This document shows, in pieces, positions 1 through 6,238 of a stretch of 10,477 bases of DNA (positions within the stretch are counted from its first letter, which is position 1; each line of letters begins with the position of its first letter). The stretch comes from Chelonobacter sp006228105. Lineage in GTDB: Bacteria > Pseudomonadota > Gammaproteobacteria > Enterobacterales > Pasteurellaceae. The translations under genes were made by a program, and so were the position numbers. The stretch lies in the NCBI RefSeq assembly GCF_006228105.1, contig NZ_VDHH01000106.1; one strand, given 5' to 3'. The notes beneath the pieces are model-generated. The model searched no databases, was not told the DNA's origin, and was given only the letters and a program-made list of their open reading frames with translations.

Positions 1-199
1 ACTTCACAACTTTTGCCTTGTATTGGCGAAAAACAGTCTATAGCTCAAATTATAAACAAAGATCAACAGACCCTAAAATATTTGCCGATTTTTTAATCTT
101 TTGATTGCGCCCGGACGGAGTTTGTGGCTAAATACAGCAATTCGAATTTCCTAATTTATCATATAGTTAGAATATTTCTTATAGCTTAATGGATTAACT

Positions 200-706
200 A
201 TGATTAGTATTGAAAAATACCGCTTTTCGCATTTTGAGGCGCTGGTGCAATACCAACTGCCGCCGGAGCAGGCATTGTATGCGCCGGATCCGTCACAATG
301 GTTTAATGGGCATACCTTGATGCTGGAAAGCAGTATGACTGCGGTTTCCATTTTAAAAAACCGACAGGCGGTCGGCTTTTTCATTTTAGATCGCGGCGTG
401 GATAAACTGGAATTTACCCATAATCCGCAGTCGATTTTGCTACGCTCCTTTTCGGTTAATCCTCATTATCAAGGACAAGGCATTGCAAAAACCGTGATGC
501 AACCGGGATTGTTGGAACCATTTATCTCTCAACAATTATCACCCAGCTGCAATGAAATCGTGCTGGCGGTTAATCCTGCCAACCAGCACGCTTATCAGTT
601 GTATCTCAAGTGCGGTTTTTGTGAAGTGGGTAAAATGGTGATGAGCAGGCGTGGTACGCTTTGCTCTGCTTTACGGCGTCCGATTACAGGTTCACAGCTT
701 GATTGA
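200..706 (+). CDS. GNAT-family N-acetyltransferase
   Basis: This 168-residue protein has the two hallmarks of the Gcn5-related N-acetyltransferase fold, which transfers acetyl from acetyl-CoA to an amine. The acetyl-CoA loop (motif A) is visible at residues 81-97: a hydrophobic strand, V-N-P, then QGQGIAK, which fits Q/R-x-x-G-x-A. Motif B is at 124-140 (VNPAN, then AYQLYLKCGF), the typical N-x-x-A-x-x-L-Y-x-K-x-GF helix. Length is normal for a single-domain GNAT. It does not resemble RimI closely enough to name it, and the substrate cannot be read from sequence. The ATG at 200 has only a weak GGA at 191-193 in front. The last 23 bp overlap the 3' end of yheS on the other strand, so the two genes are convergent and no terminator fits between them. 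The fold is certain; the role is unknown. Confidence 0.9.
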   Translation: MISIEKYRFSHFEALVQYQLPPEQALYAPDPSQWFNGHTLMLESSMTAVSILKNRQAVGFFILDRGVDKLEFTHNPQSILLRSFSVNPHYQGQGIAKTVMQPGLLEPFISQQLSPSCNEIVLAVNPANQHAYQLYLKCGFCEVGKMVMSRRGTLCSALRRPITGSQLD

Positions 707-2600
707 GCAACTCTTCTAGCTGCTGCTGAGCCTCTAACCAGTCAAATTCCACCTGTTCTAAGGCTTTTTTCTGTTTAACCTGTTGATCCAACAATGTAGT
801 TAACCGCACTTTGTTCTCTTCTTGATAAAGTGCGCTGTCGGCAAGCTGATTTTCAATCTCGCTTAATTGTGCGCTATGCTGTTCCAACTGGGTTTCCAGT
901 TTGCGCAGTGCTTGACGCAACGGCGCACTTTGTTGCCGCAGTTCTGCTTCGAGCCGTTTTTGCTCCTTGCGGTTGAGTGAGTTTTCTGTTTTTTCAACTG
1001 CACTTTCAGCGCTTTTATCAACAGTTTGATTGGCATTGTCGTTCAGCCATTTTTGATAATCGTCTAAGTCGCCGTTAAAGTCTTCCACCTTGTGATCGTG
1101 CACCAGATAGAAATCGTTGACGGTGTTGCGCAGCAAATGGCGATCATGCGACACCACCACCAAAGAGCCTTGATAATCCACCAACGCTTCGGTCAAAGCT
1201 TGGCGCATGTCTAAATCCAAATGGTTGGTCGGTTCGTCCAACAGCAGTAGATTCGGGCGTTGCCACACAATCAGCGCCAACACTAAACGGGCTTTTTCGC
1301 CGCCGGAAAAACTGTCCACCGCCTGTTTGACTTTGTCACCGTGAAAAGCGAAACCGCCGAGATAGTCACGCAGTTGTTGCTCAGTCTGTTGCGGTGCAAG
1401 GCGTGCCAAATGCCAAAGTGCGGTTTCGTCGGCACGCAGCGTGTCCAACTGGTGTTGCGCAAAGTAGCCGAGCTGCACCCCTTTCGCCAGTTGCACCATG
1501 CCGCTTTGCGGGGCTAACTCTTCCGCTAATAGCTTGATTAAGGTGGACTTTCCGGCGCCATTGCGACCAAGCAAGCCGATGCGTGAGCCGGGAACCAAGT
1601 TCAATTTCACTGATTGCAGCACCGTATGATCAGCATAACCGGCACTGACTTTCTCCATGCTTAGAATCGGATTTGGCAATGAAACCGGCGGACGAAATTC
1701 AAATTTAAACGGATTGTCTACATACGCCGGTGCGATCAGCTCCATGCGTTCCAGTGCACGAATCCGGCTTTGCGCCTGTTTGGCTTTACTGGCTTTGGCA
1801 CGGAAGCGGTCGATATAGCTTTGCAGATGTTCCACTTTTTGCTGTTGCTGGCGATAGAGCGCATTTTGTTGTGCCAGTTTGGTGGCACGCTGAACTTCAA
1901 ACGAGGAGTAATCGCCGCTATATTCGTTCAGTTGTTGCTGTTCGATATGCAGAATTTTACTCACCACCGGATCGAGAAAATCGCGGTCGTGCGAAATCAG
2001 AATCAATGTGCCCGGATAGCGGCTCAGCCAGCGTTCCAGCCAGATCACGGCATCCAAATCCAAGTGGTTGGTCGGTTCATCCAGCAGTAGCAAGTCAGAG
2101 CGACAAATCAGCGCTTGCGCCAGATTCAGCCGCATCCGCCAACCGCCGGAAAACGACTTGACCGCACTTTGCAGTTGTTCGTTTTCAAAACCCAAACCGT
2201 GCAGCAAGGTGGCGGCACGAGACTGAATGGTCCACGCATCGATGGTGTCCAATTTGGCGTGCAGCAGTGCGATTTGGTTGCCGTCATTGTCGATATTTGC
2301 CTGTGCCAGTTCTTGGCTCAGTTGAATATATTCCCGATCACCTTGAATCACATAATCCAATGCACTGATGTCCAAGGCTGGGGTTTCTTGATTAACCCAT
2401 GCCAATGACCAATTTGACGGAAATTTGACCTCACCGCCTTCACTGCTCATCTCGCCTTTAAGTAAGGAAAGTAAAGAGGATTTACCACAACCGTTTTTGC
2501 CCACCAGACCGACTTTTTGTCCTGGATTGATAGTGGCGTTGGCATGTTCGAGCAGCGTGGTCAGTCCGCGCTTCAAAGTAAGATCAGTAAAAAAAATCAT
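684..2600 (-). CDS. yheS: ABC-F family ATPase YheS, ribosome-associated
   Basis: This is a 638-residue soluble protein with two ABC ATPase domains and no membrane segment, the ABC-F layout. These proteins bind the ribosomal E site and act on stalled or hard-to-translate complexes; they are not transporters. Domain 1: Walker A GKNGCGKSS (34-42), signature SGGWRMRL (151-158), Walker B LLLLDEPTNHLDL with D174/E175. The charged P-site-tolerance linker (about 235-290, with SYIDRFRAKASKAKQAQSRI) follows. Domain 2: Walker A GRNGAGKST (345-353), signature SGGEKARL (432-439), Walker B D455/E456. A Gln/Glu-rich coiled coil fills 540-630. The N-terminus (TINPGQKVGLVGKNGCGKS), the linker and the length agree with E. 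coli YheS (637 aa) as I remember it, including the second residue Ile, which supports the ATG at 2600. No Shine-Dalgarno sequence precedes that ATG; the leader is A-rich. Three USS copies lie inside. Paralogues such as Uup and EttA fit less well. Confidence 0.95.
   Translation of the reverse strand: MIFFTDLTLKRGLTTLLEHANATINPGQKVGLVGKNGCGKSSLLSLLKGEMSSEGGEVKFPSNWSLAWVNQETPALDISALDYVIQGDREYIQLSQELAQANIDNDGNQIALLHAKLDTIDAWTIQSRAATLLHGLGFENEQLQSAVKSFSGGWRMRLNLAQALICRSDLLLLDEPTNHLDLDAVIWLERWLSRYPGTLILISHDRDFLDPVVSKILHIEQQQLNEYSGDYSSFEVQRATKLAQQNALYRQQQQKVEHLQSYIDRFRAKASKAKQAQSRIRALERMELIAPAYVDNPFKFEFRPPVSLPNPILSMEKVSAGYADHTVLQSVKLNLVPGSRIGLLGRNGAGKSTLIKLLAEELAPQSGMVQLAKGVQLGYFAQHQLDTLRADETALWHLARLAPQQTEQQLRDYLGGFAFHGDKVKQAVDSFSGGEKARLVLALIVWQRPNLLLLDEPTNHLDLDMRQALTEALVDYQGSLVVVSHDRHLLRNTVNDFYLVHDHKVEDFNGDLDDYQKWLNDNANQTVDKSAESAVEKTENSLNRKEQKRLEAELRQQSAPLRQALRKLETQLEQHSAQLSEIENQLADSALYQEENKVRLTTLLDQQVKQKKALEQVEFDWLEAQQQLEELLNQAVNL
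803..812 (-). repeat. DNA uptake signal sequence (USS)
   Basis: AAAGTGCGGT on the minus strand, inside yheS, read in frame as K-V-R-L. Confidence 0.85.
1415..1424 (+). repeat. DNA uptake signal sequence (USS)
   Basis: AAAGTGCGGT on the plus strand, inside yheS, which reads it as T-A-L. Confidence 0.85.
2161..2170 (-). repeat. DNA uptake signal sequence (USS)
   Basis: AAAGTGCGGT on the minus strand, inside yheS, read as Q-S-A-V just before the first signature motif. Confidence 0.85.
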
Positions 2601-2623
2601 TTTTTGTTTTATTTTGTTAACAG

Positions 2624-2639
2624 ATTATTGCACAATAAT
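2624..2639. promoter_or_regulatory. 7-2-7 perfect palindrome in the yheS/marC divergent spacer
   Basis: The sequence reads ATTATTG-CA-CAATAAT, a perfect inverted repeat centred in the 69-bp spacer between two divergent genes. Its position would let a dimeric regulator cover both promoters. I do not recognise the site, and the AT-rich setting makes a chance palindrome possible. No convincing -35/-10 pair was found on either strand. Confidence 0.35.
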
Positions 2640-2669
2640 AGCATATTTTTCTCACGTTCAGGATGAATA

Positions 2670-3287
2670 ATGTTTGACTCTTTGATTGTGCAGTTCGTGG
2701 TACTTTGGGCGGTGATCGATCCAATCGGCTCCGTACCGGTTTATCTTGCAAAAACAATTGGTTTGCCGCTGGAAGCGCGTCATCGGATTGCGCGTAATGC
2801 CACCTTGATCTCCGCCGGAATTTTGGTGTTTTTCTTGGTTGCCGGTCAACTGTTGTTAGAGGCGATGCAAATTCCCCTGACGGCATTCCAAACTGCCGGT
2901 GGTTTGGTACTGTTATTATTTGCCTTGACCATGATTTTTGGTGAGGGCAAACCGAGCGAAGAGATGCGAATGCCGTCCAACCTGAACGAAATTGCGGTTT
3001 ATCCGCTGGCGGTACCGTCGATTGCTTCGCCTGGTGCGATGATGGCAGTGGTTCTGTTGACCGATAATCACCGTTTTAATTTTGGTGAACAGATGCTCAC
3101 CACGTTGATTATGTTGATTATTTTGCTTATCACTTATCTGCTGTTTATAGCTGCCAACCGAATTCAACGGATTATCGGCACCACCGGCGCTGCGATTATC
3201 AGCCGGGTGATGGGGCTGATTCTGGCAGCGGTGGCGATCAACAATATTCTGCTCGGCGTACGCGATTTCTTTATGTATGTGAAATAA
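2670..3287 (+). CDS. MarC-family (UPF0056) inner-membrane protein
   Basis: A 205-residue integral membrane protein of the MarC/UPF0056 family. Six hydrophobic segments can be placed at about 5-27, 43-63, 70-90, 113-131, 140-162 and 178-196. Family landmarks are present: DPIGSVPVY (17-25) in the first helix, the related re-entrant-looking YPLAVPSIASPGAM (111-124) at the start of the second half, and RVMGLILAAVA (179-189) in the last helix. The two halves look like an internal repeat, as in the wider LysE-like superfamily. Function is unproven; the early link of MarC to multiple antibiotic resistance was not upheld, and a small-molecule exporter is a guess. The start is well supported: AGGA at 2660-2663 lies six bases before the ATG. 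It is divergent from yheS and ends 33 bp before a strong terminator, so it is a single-gene unit. It may correspond to the YhgN-type group, but I do not assign a symbol. Confidence 0.88.
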   Translation: MFDSLIVQFVVLWAVIDPIGSVPVYLAKTIGLPLEARHRIARNATLISAGILVFFLVAGQLLLEAMQIPLTAFQTAGGLVLLLFALTMIFGEGKPSEEMRMPSNLNEIAVYPLAVPSIASPGAMMAVVLLTDNHRFNFGEQMLTTLIMLIILLITYLLFIAANRIQRIIGTTGAAIISRVMGLILAAVAINNILLGVRDFFMYVK

Positions 3288-3320
3288 TAAATACGAAAAA
3301 CTGACCAATACCATCACTTT

Positions 3321-3347
3321 AAGACCAATATAACGTTGGTCTTTTTT
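3321..3347 (+). terminator. Rho-independent terminator of the MarC-family gene
   Basis: A perfect 8-bp stem AAGACCAA/TTGGTCTT (3321-3328 with 3336-3343) encloses the 7-nt loop TATAACG and runs into six consecutive T (3342-3347). It is 33 bp after the stop codon and isolates the MarC-family gene from shiA. Confidence 0.88.
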
Positions 3348-3411
3348 CTGTTTAATATCCTGCTTGTTGACCTTATTCCACACTTTGGGTAATCTCAAAT
3401 CCTATTTTTAA

Positions 3412-3437
3412 ATTATGTAAAAAAATAATGACATAAT
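3412..3437 (+). promoter_or_regulatory. Dyad resembling a TyrR box upstream of shiA
   Basis: Perfect 7-bp arms ATTATGT (3412-3418) and ACATAAT (3431-3437) surround a 12-bp A-rich centre. On the same axis lies TGTAAA-N6-ATGACA (3416-3433), which fits the TyrR consensus TGTAAA-N6-TTTACA at 10 of 12 positions and keeps the G and C placed symmetrically in the box. It ends 38 bp before the shiA start, where it could touch a promoter. The match is by eye and the link to aromatic metabolism is inference. Confidence 0.4.
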
Positions 3438-3466
3438 CGGGTGTTATTTTTACAGTCGGGTGAGTC

Positions 3467-3470
3467 GAGG
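3467..3470 (+). promoter_or_regulatory. Shine-Dalgarno GAGG choosing the GTG start of shiA
   Basis: GAGG sits five bases before the GTG at 3476. The next ATG in frame, at 3497, has no comparable site at a good distance, so the GTG start is preferred. Confidence 0.65.
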
Positions 3471-3475
3471 TTTCA

Positions 3476-4801
3476 GTGTTGCCAATATCGAAAGAGATGA
3501 AAAGTGCGGTAGCCGAAGTGCCGCTTTACAGTAACAAACGAGCACAGCGTGCCGCCTTGAGCAGCTTTATGGGGGCGGTGGTTGATTGGTACGATTTTTT
3601 GCTGTACGGCATTGTTGCCGCCTTGGTATTTAATCACCAGTTTTTTCCCAATATCAGTCCAGCGATGGGCACGCTGGCGGCGTTTGCCACTTTTGGCATC
3701 GGCTTTTTATTCCGCCCGTTGGGTGGTGTGGTGTTCGGGCATTTCGGCGATAAACTCGGGCGCAAAAAAATGCTGGTGTTGACGGTATTTTTAATGGGCG
3801 GTTCGACGGTGTTGATCGGCTTGCTGCCTAATTTTGAGGCTATCGGCTGGGCGGCGCCGGTGTTGTTGGTGGTGCTGCGTGCGATTCAAGGCTTTGCCGT
3901 TGGCGGCGAATGGGGCGGTGCGGCATTGATGGCGGTCGAAAGCGCCCCGCCGGGCAAAAAAGCATTTTACAGCAGTGGCGTGCAAGTCGGTTATGGTGTC
4001 GGCTTAATGCTGGCGACCGGCAGCGTATCACTGATTATTTACTTTTTCGGTAACGAGGCTTTTCATCAATGGGCATGGCGGATTCCGTTTGTTGCCAGTG
4101 TGGTGTTGCTGTTGGTGGCATTGTGGATTCGGCGCAATCAGCAGGAATCAACCGAGTTTGAGCAAACGGTGGTCAATACCCAAAAACAGGTTCGGCGTAT
4201 GCCGATTATCGAAGCGGTCACTCGCCACCCGAAAGCCTTTTTATACATTATCGCCTTGCGTTTCGCCGAATTATTGACCATGTATCTGGTCACTAATTTT
4301 GCCTTGAACTACTCGACCGTGCATTTGGGGATGTCGAGCAGTATTTTTCTGAACATCGGTTTATTGGCCGGCGCAGTCAGTTGTGTCAGCATACCGCTCT
4401 TTGCCAAAATTGCCGATCACTACGGCTACCGTCGGATGTGCGTCGGTGGCGGGATTATCGGCGCATTGAGTGCGGTGCCGTTCTTTTTGGCAATGGAACA
4501 GGGCAATCTGTTGTTGATTTACCTGTTTGCGATTCTGCTTGCCAATATTGCGCATGATATGGTGGTGAGCGTGCACCAACCGCTGTTCACTGAGTTTTTC
4601 GGCACGGCTTACCGTTACAGCGGTGCCGGAGTGGGTTATCAGGTTGCCAGTATTGTTGGCGGCGGCTTTACCCCGTTTATTGCCGCAGCATTGGTGACTT
4701 GGTATGACGGTGCTTGGTATCCGGTGGCGATCTATCTGATGGTGGGGTGTTTATTAACCGCGCTGGCGGCGGCAAGTATGCCAAGCAAAAAACAGGCATA
4801 A
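3476..4801 (+). CDS. shiA: Shikimate:H+ symporter ShiA (MFS, MHS family)
   Basis: A 441-residue twelve-helix transporter of the major facilitator superfamily, metabolite:H+ symporter group, which imports shikimate (an aromatic amino acid precursor) across the inner membrane with protons. It agrees along its whole length with E. coli ShiA (438 aa) as I remember it: GAVVDWYDFLLYGI (33-46), a SPAMGTLAAFATFG stretch (61-74), IQGFAVGGEWGGAAL (137-151), KKAFYSSGVQVGYGVGL (161-177), LANIAHDMVV (355-364) and YRYSGAGVGYQVAS (379-392). The MFS loop motif GHFGDKLGRKK (88-98) joins helices 2 and 3, with a second copy AKIADHYGYRR (310-320). The GTG start with GAGG upstream gives a length close to E. coli; ATG at 3497 would give 434 residues and cannot be excluded. 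A USS overlaps codons 9-12. A deleted IS30 element begins about 20 bp after the stop. Family is certain; shikimate specificity rests on the close match. Confidence 0.92.
   Translation: MLPISKEMKSAVAEVPLYSNKRAQRAALSSFMGAVVDWYDFLLYGIVAALVFNHQFFPNISPAMGTLAAFATFGIGFLFRPLGGVVFGHFGDKLGRKKMLVLTVFLMGGSTVLIGLLPNFEAIGWAAPVLLVVLRAIQGFAVGGEWGGAALMAVESAPPGKKAFYSSGVQVGYGVGLMLATGSVSLIIYFFGNEAFHQWAWRIPFVASVVLLLVALWIRRNQQESTEFEQTVVNTQKQVRRMPIIEAVTRHPKAFLYIIALRFAELLTMYLVTNFALNYSTVHLGMSSSIFLNIGLLAGAVSCVSIPLFAKIADHYGYRRMCVGGGIIGALSAVPFFLAMEQGNLLLIYLFAILLANIAHDMVVSVHQPLFTEFFGTAYRYSGAGVGYQVASIVGGGFTPFIAAALVTWYDGAWYPVAIYLMVGCLLTALAAASMPSKKQA
3501..3510 (+). repeat. DNA uptake signal sequence (USS)
   Basis: AAAGTGCGGT near the 5' end of shiA, read as K-S-A-V in the non-conserved N-terminal tail. 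Confidence 0.85.
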
Positions 4802-4822
4802 AATAGGTATAAAACAGACTTA

Positions 4823-4842
4823 GATTCAACAACCAATTGCAA
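4823..4842 (+). repeat. Left terminal inverted repeat of the IS30 remnant
   Basis: GATTCAACAACCAATTGCAA; an exact 20-bp inverted match to 4986-5005. Begins 22 bp after the shiA stop codon. Confidence 0.85.
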
Positions 4843-4870
4843 TAAATTGAAAGTTGAACAGGTGGTGTAA

Positions 4871-5002
4871 ATCCGTTACCTTGCCCAAGCCGAAGTGGAG
4901 TGGATTGCGCAGAGGCTTAATAATCTGCCGAGAAAATCATTGGGTTGGCGGACACCGTCTGAGGTGTTCGCCAGTGTGATTAATCTTGCAATTGGTTGTT
5001 GA
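4871..5002 (+). pseudogene. IS30-family transposase, C-terminal fragment
   Basis: After an in-frame TAA at 4868-4870, 43 codons encode a tail containing AEVEWIAQRLNNLPRKSLGW and RTPSEVFASV. The RLNN-x-PRK-x-LG-x-x-TP-x-EVF pattern is the conserved end of IS30-family DDE transposases, where the normal third residue of RLNNRPRK is Arg; here it is Leu. The D, D and E catalytic residues lie upstream in intact members and are lost, together with the DNA-binding N-terminus. There is no start codon or ribosome binding site. The deletion joint probably lies near 4865-4885. Confidence 0.82.
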
Positions 5003-5005
5003 ATC
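4986..5005 (-). repeat. Right terminal inverted repeat of the IS30 remnant
   Basis: TTGCAATTGGTTGTTGAATC; exact complement of 4823-4842. It contains the transposase stop codon at 5000-5002. Confidence 0.85.
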
Positions 5006-5112
5006 CAAGAAATATAAAAAGCTTGCCGATTAAAATATATCTTTTTGTTGTCTGCGCTTCTGTTAAGCATATCGACCGCAGCGTTAATCCCAGATACTCA
5101 TATAAAACCGTG

Positions 5113-5143
5113 CAAAAACCGCACTTTGTGATAAAAGTGCGGT
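5113..5143 (-). terminator. USS-pair hairpin terminating the DUF1269 gene
   Basis: Two uptake signals face each other: ACCGCACTTT (5118-5127) and AAAGTGCGGT (5134-5143), giving a perfect 10-bp stem with the 6-nt loop GTGATA. Read on the minus strand the stem is followed by a run of T (A 5114-5118 on the plus strand), 49 nt after the stop of the DUF1269 gene. Such inverted USS pairs are a known way for Pasteurellaceae to build intrinsic terminators. The plus-strand side lacks a good T tract. Confidence 0.85.
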
Positions 5144-5192
5144 CGCTTATTGCTATTTCAGCTAATTTTAGTCGTTAGCTGCAACGGTTTTT

Positions 5193-5993
5193 TTAAGGGT
5201 GAAGCGCTTCTTTCAGTAGTTTGGCGGATTGCTCAAGTTTTGTTTTGCGTGCACTCAAATTGTCTTTCATTTGATCGATACGCGCCTGAACTTTCGCTTT
5301 GTTTTCCGCTTTAGCATCTTTGAGCTGGGTTTCTGCTTGTTTAATTTTTGCTTCAGTTTCAGATTTGGTATTATCCAGTTTTGATGTCCATGCGGCTTTT
5401 TTATCTGTGATTTTTTGCTTCACTTTATCAAGATGTTGTTTGATTTCCGCTTTTTTATCATCTTTGGCTGCTTTCCAATCGGCTTCCAAAGCGGCAGCTT
5501 CTGCTTGATCAGCAGCCAAATCGCTCGCCCATTGCGCATCTTCGATCGCTGCTCGGGTTTTACGGAATATTTTTCCGCCAACTTCAGTCAAAGCAGCATC
5601 GACTGGTGCTGTCCATTCTTCGTCAATCTCAGCGGCTAATGCGACTTTGCCCGGCGCTAGTACCTGCGCAACATCATCAACAAAACGGGCATCAACACCG
5701 CTTTCGTATAAATCGGCAAATGCACCGCTCAATCCGCCAATTGATGCGCCGATTGCCACCCCTGCCGGGCCAGCCAATACGCCAACTAATCCGCCTACCA
5801 GCAGTCCGATGGCGGTAGAGGCAATACCTTTGTCGTTTATTTGATGGACTTTAATACTGCCGTCGTTGTTTTTTTCAAATATGCTGTCTGAGTAAAGCGT
5901 GATATCGCCACTTTCGTGCAGCTGTTGCAAACGGCTTAATCCGGAGGCGGCATCAATTTCGGTATTAAAAACCGCAATAATAATTTTATTCAT
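5193..5993 (-). CDS. DUF1269-family membrane-associated protein with coiled-coil tail
   Basis: A 266-residue protein of the DUF1269 (PF06897) type, whose molecular role is not known. The N-terminal fold runs MNKIIIAVFNTEIDAASGL to about residue 57, including the family phrase HESGDITLYS. A glycine-zipper hydrophobic stretch follows at 58-92 (many GxxxG steps, GLLVGGLVGVLAGPAGVAIG), probably a membrane hairpin. A second conserved part (93-150) holds the LAPGKVALAAEIDEEW segment and VGGKIFRK. From about 151 to 263 it is almost all Ala, Lys, Glu, Asp and Gln with heptad-like spacing, a long charged coiled coil. A longer reading frame runs up to 6089, but the ATG at 5993 is chosen because AAGGGA lies eight bases upstream and family homology begins there; the extra 32 codons are leader. 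It is divergent from a LysR regulator and ends in a USS-pair terminator. Confidence 0.85.
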   Translation of the reverse strand: MNKIIIAVFNTEIDAASGLSRLQQLHESGDITLYSDSIFEKNNDGSIKVHQINDKGIASTAIGLLVGGLVGVLAGPAGVAIGASIGGLSGAFADLYESGVDARFVDDVAQVLAPGKVALAAEIDEEWTAPVDAALTEVGGKIFRKTRAAIEDAQWASDLAADQAEAAALEADWKAAKDDKKAEIKQHLDKVKQKITDKKAAWTSKLDNTKSETEAKIKQAETQLKDAKAENKAKVQARIDQMKDNLSARKTKLEQSAKLLKEALHP

Positions 5994-6001
5994 ATAGATA
6001 T

Positions 6002-6007
6002 TCCCTT
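6002..6007 (-). promoter_or_regulatory. Shine-Dalgarno AAGGGA deciding the DUF1269 start
   Basis: On the minus strand AAGGGA stands eight bases before the ATG ending at 5993. The upstream alternative start at 6089 has no such site and would add residues unlike the family. Confidence 0.7.
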
Positions 6008-6071
6008 TGTTTGAGTGGAAAAAGGTGATTGGGTTTGTTTGAAATCTATACTTTTCGCGAGAAGCTTTATC

Positions 6072-6077
6072 ATTATA
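6072..6077 (-). promoter_or_regulatory. Candidate -10 element of the DUF1269 gene
   Basis: A consensus TATAAT on the minus strand, 78 bp before the start codon. The matching -35 (TTTATT, plus-strand 6095-6100) is poor, so the promoter would be weak, activated, or misplaced here. It lies in the 245-bp spacer shared with the divergent LysR gene. Confidence 0.35.
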
Positions 6078-6238
6078 AAATGACAGCATGTAGGAATAAA
6101 TGCTCCAAAATGCAAAACAGTTTTTACCTTAGTGAAAAAAATTAAAGAAAATTTTCTGTTAATATTTAGTCAGTTAATTACGGGTATTTAATATTAGACT
6201 CGGCAGGACATTACATTACCGGAAATGCGCATATAAAA

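Larger units (their letters stand above)
4819..5009 (+). mobile_element. Miniature, internally deleted IS30-family element
   Basis: Terminal inverted repeats GATTCAACAACCAATTGCAA (4823-4842) and its exact complement (4986-5005) bound a 183-bp unit; allowing one mismatch they extend to 24 bp (4819-4842 and 4986-5009). Inside, in the same direction as shiA, lies the C-terminal tail of an IS30 transposase whose TGA (5000-5002) falls within the right repeat, as is usual for this family. All catalytic parts are missing, so it cannot move itself but could in principle be moved by a full copy elsewhere. I saw no target-site duplication. The outer edge is uncertain by a few bases. Confidence 0.8.

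Noticed and set aside
1..96. Possible C-terminal end of a plus-strand gene running in from the left, ending at TAA 94-96
   Set aside because: Thirty-one codons are open, but a second plus frame is open to 102-104 as well, the protein tail matches nothing I know, and a TATAAT (49-54) on the minus strand argues equally for an intergenic region. Not enough to call.
1730..2161. Long plus-strand frame (143 codons) opposite yheS
   Set aside because: It is a shadow of the yheS coding sequence, which is confirmed by both ABC domains; no ribosome site or known motif.
4814..5013. Target-site duplication flanking the IS30 remnant
   Set aside because: Several possible element edges were tried; the 2-4 bp flanks do not match for any of them.
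4996..5178. Plus-strand frame of 60 codons across the right IS end and the USS pair
   Set aside because: It starts inside the terminal inverted repeat and runs over a terminator hairpin; no ribosome site and no protein-like conservation.
5994..6089. N-terminal extension of the DUF1269 protein by 32 residues
   Set aside because: The extension is AT-rich leader without family similarity, and a good ribosome binding site stands at the internal ATG (5993).
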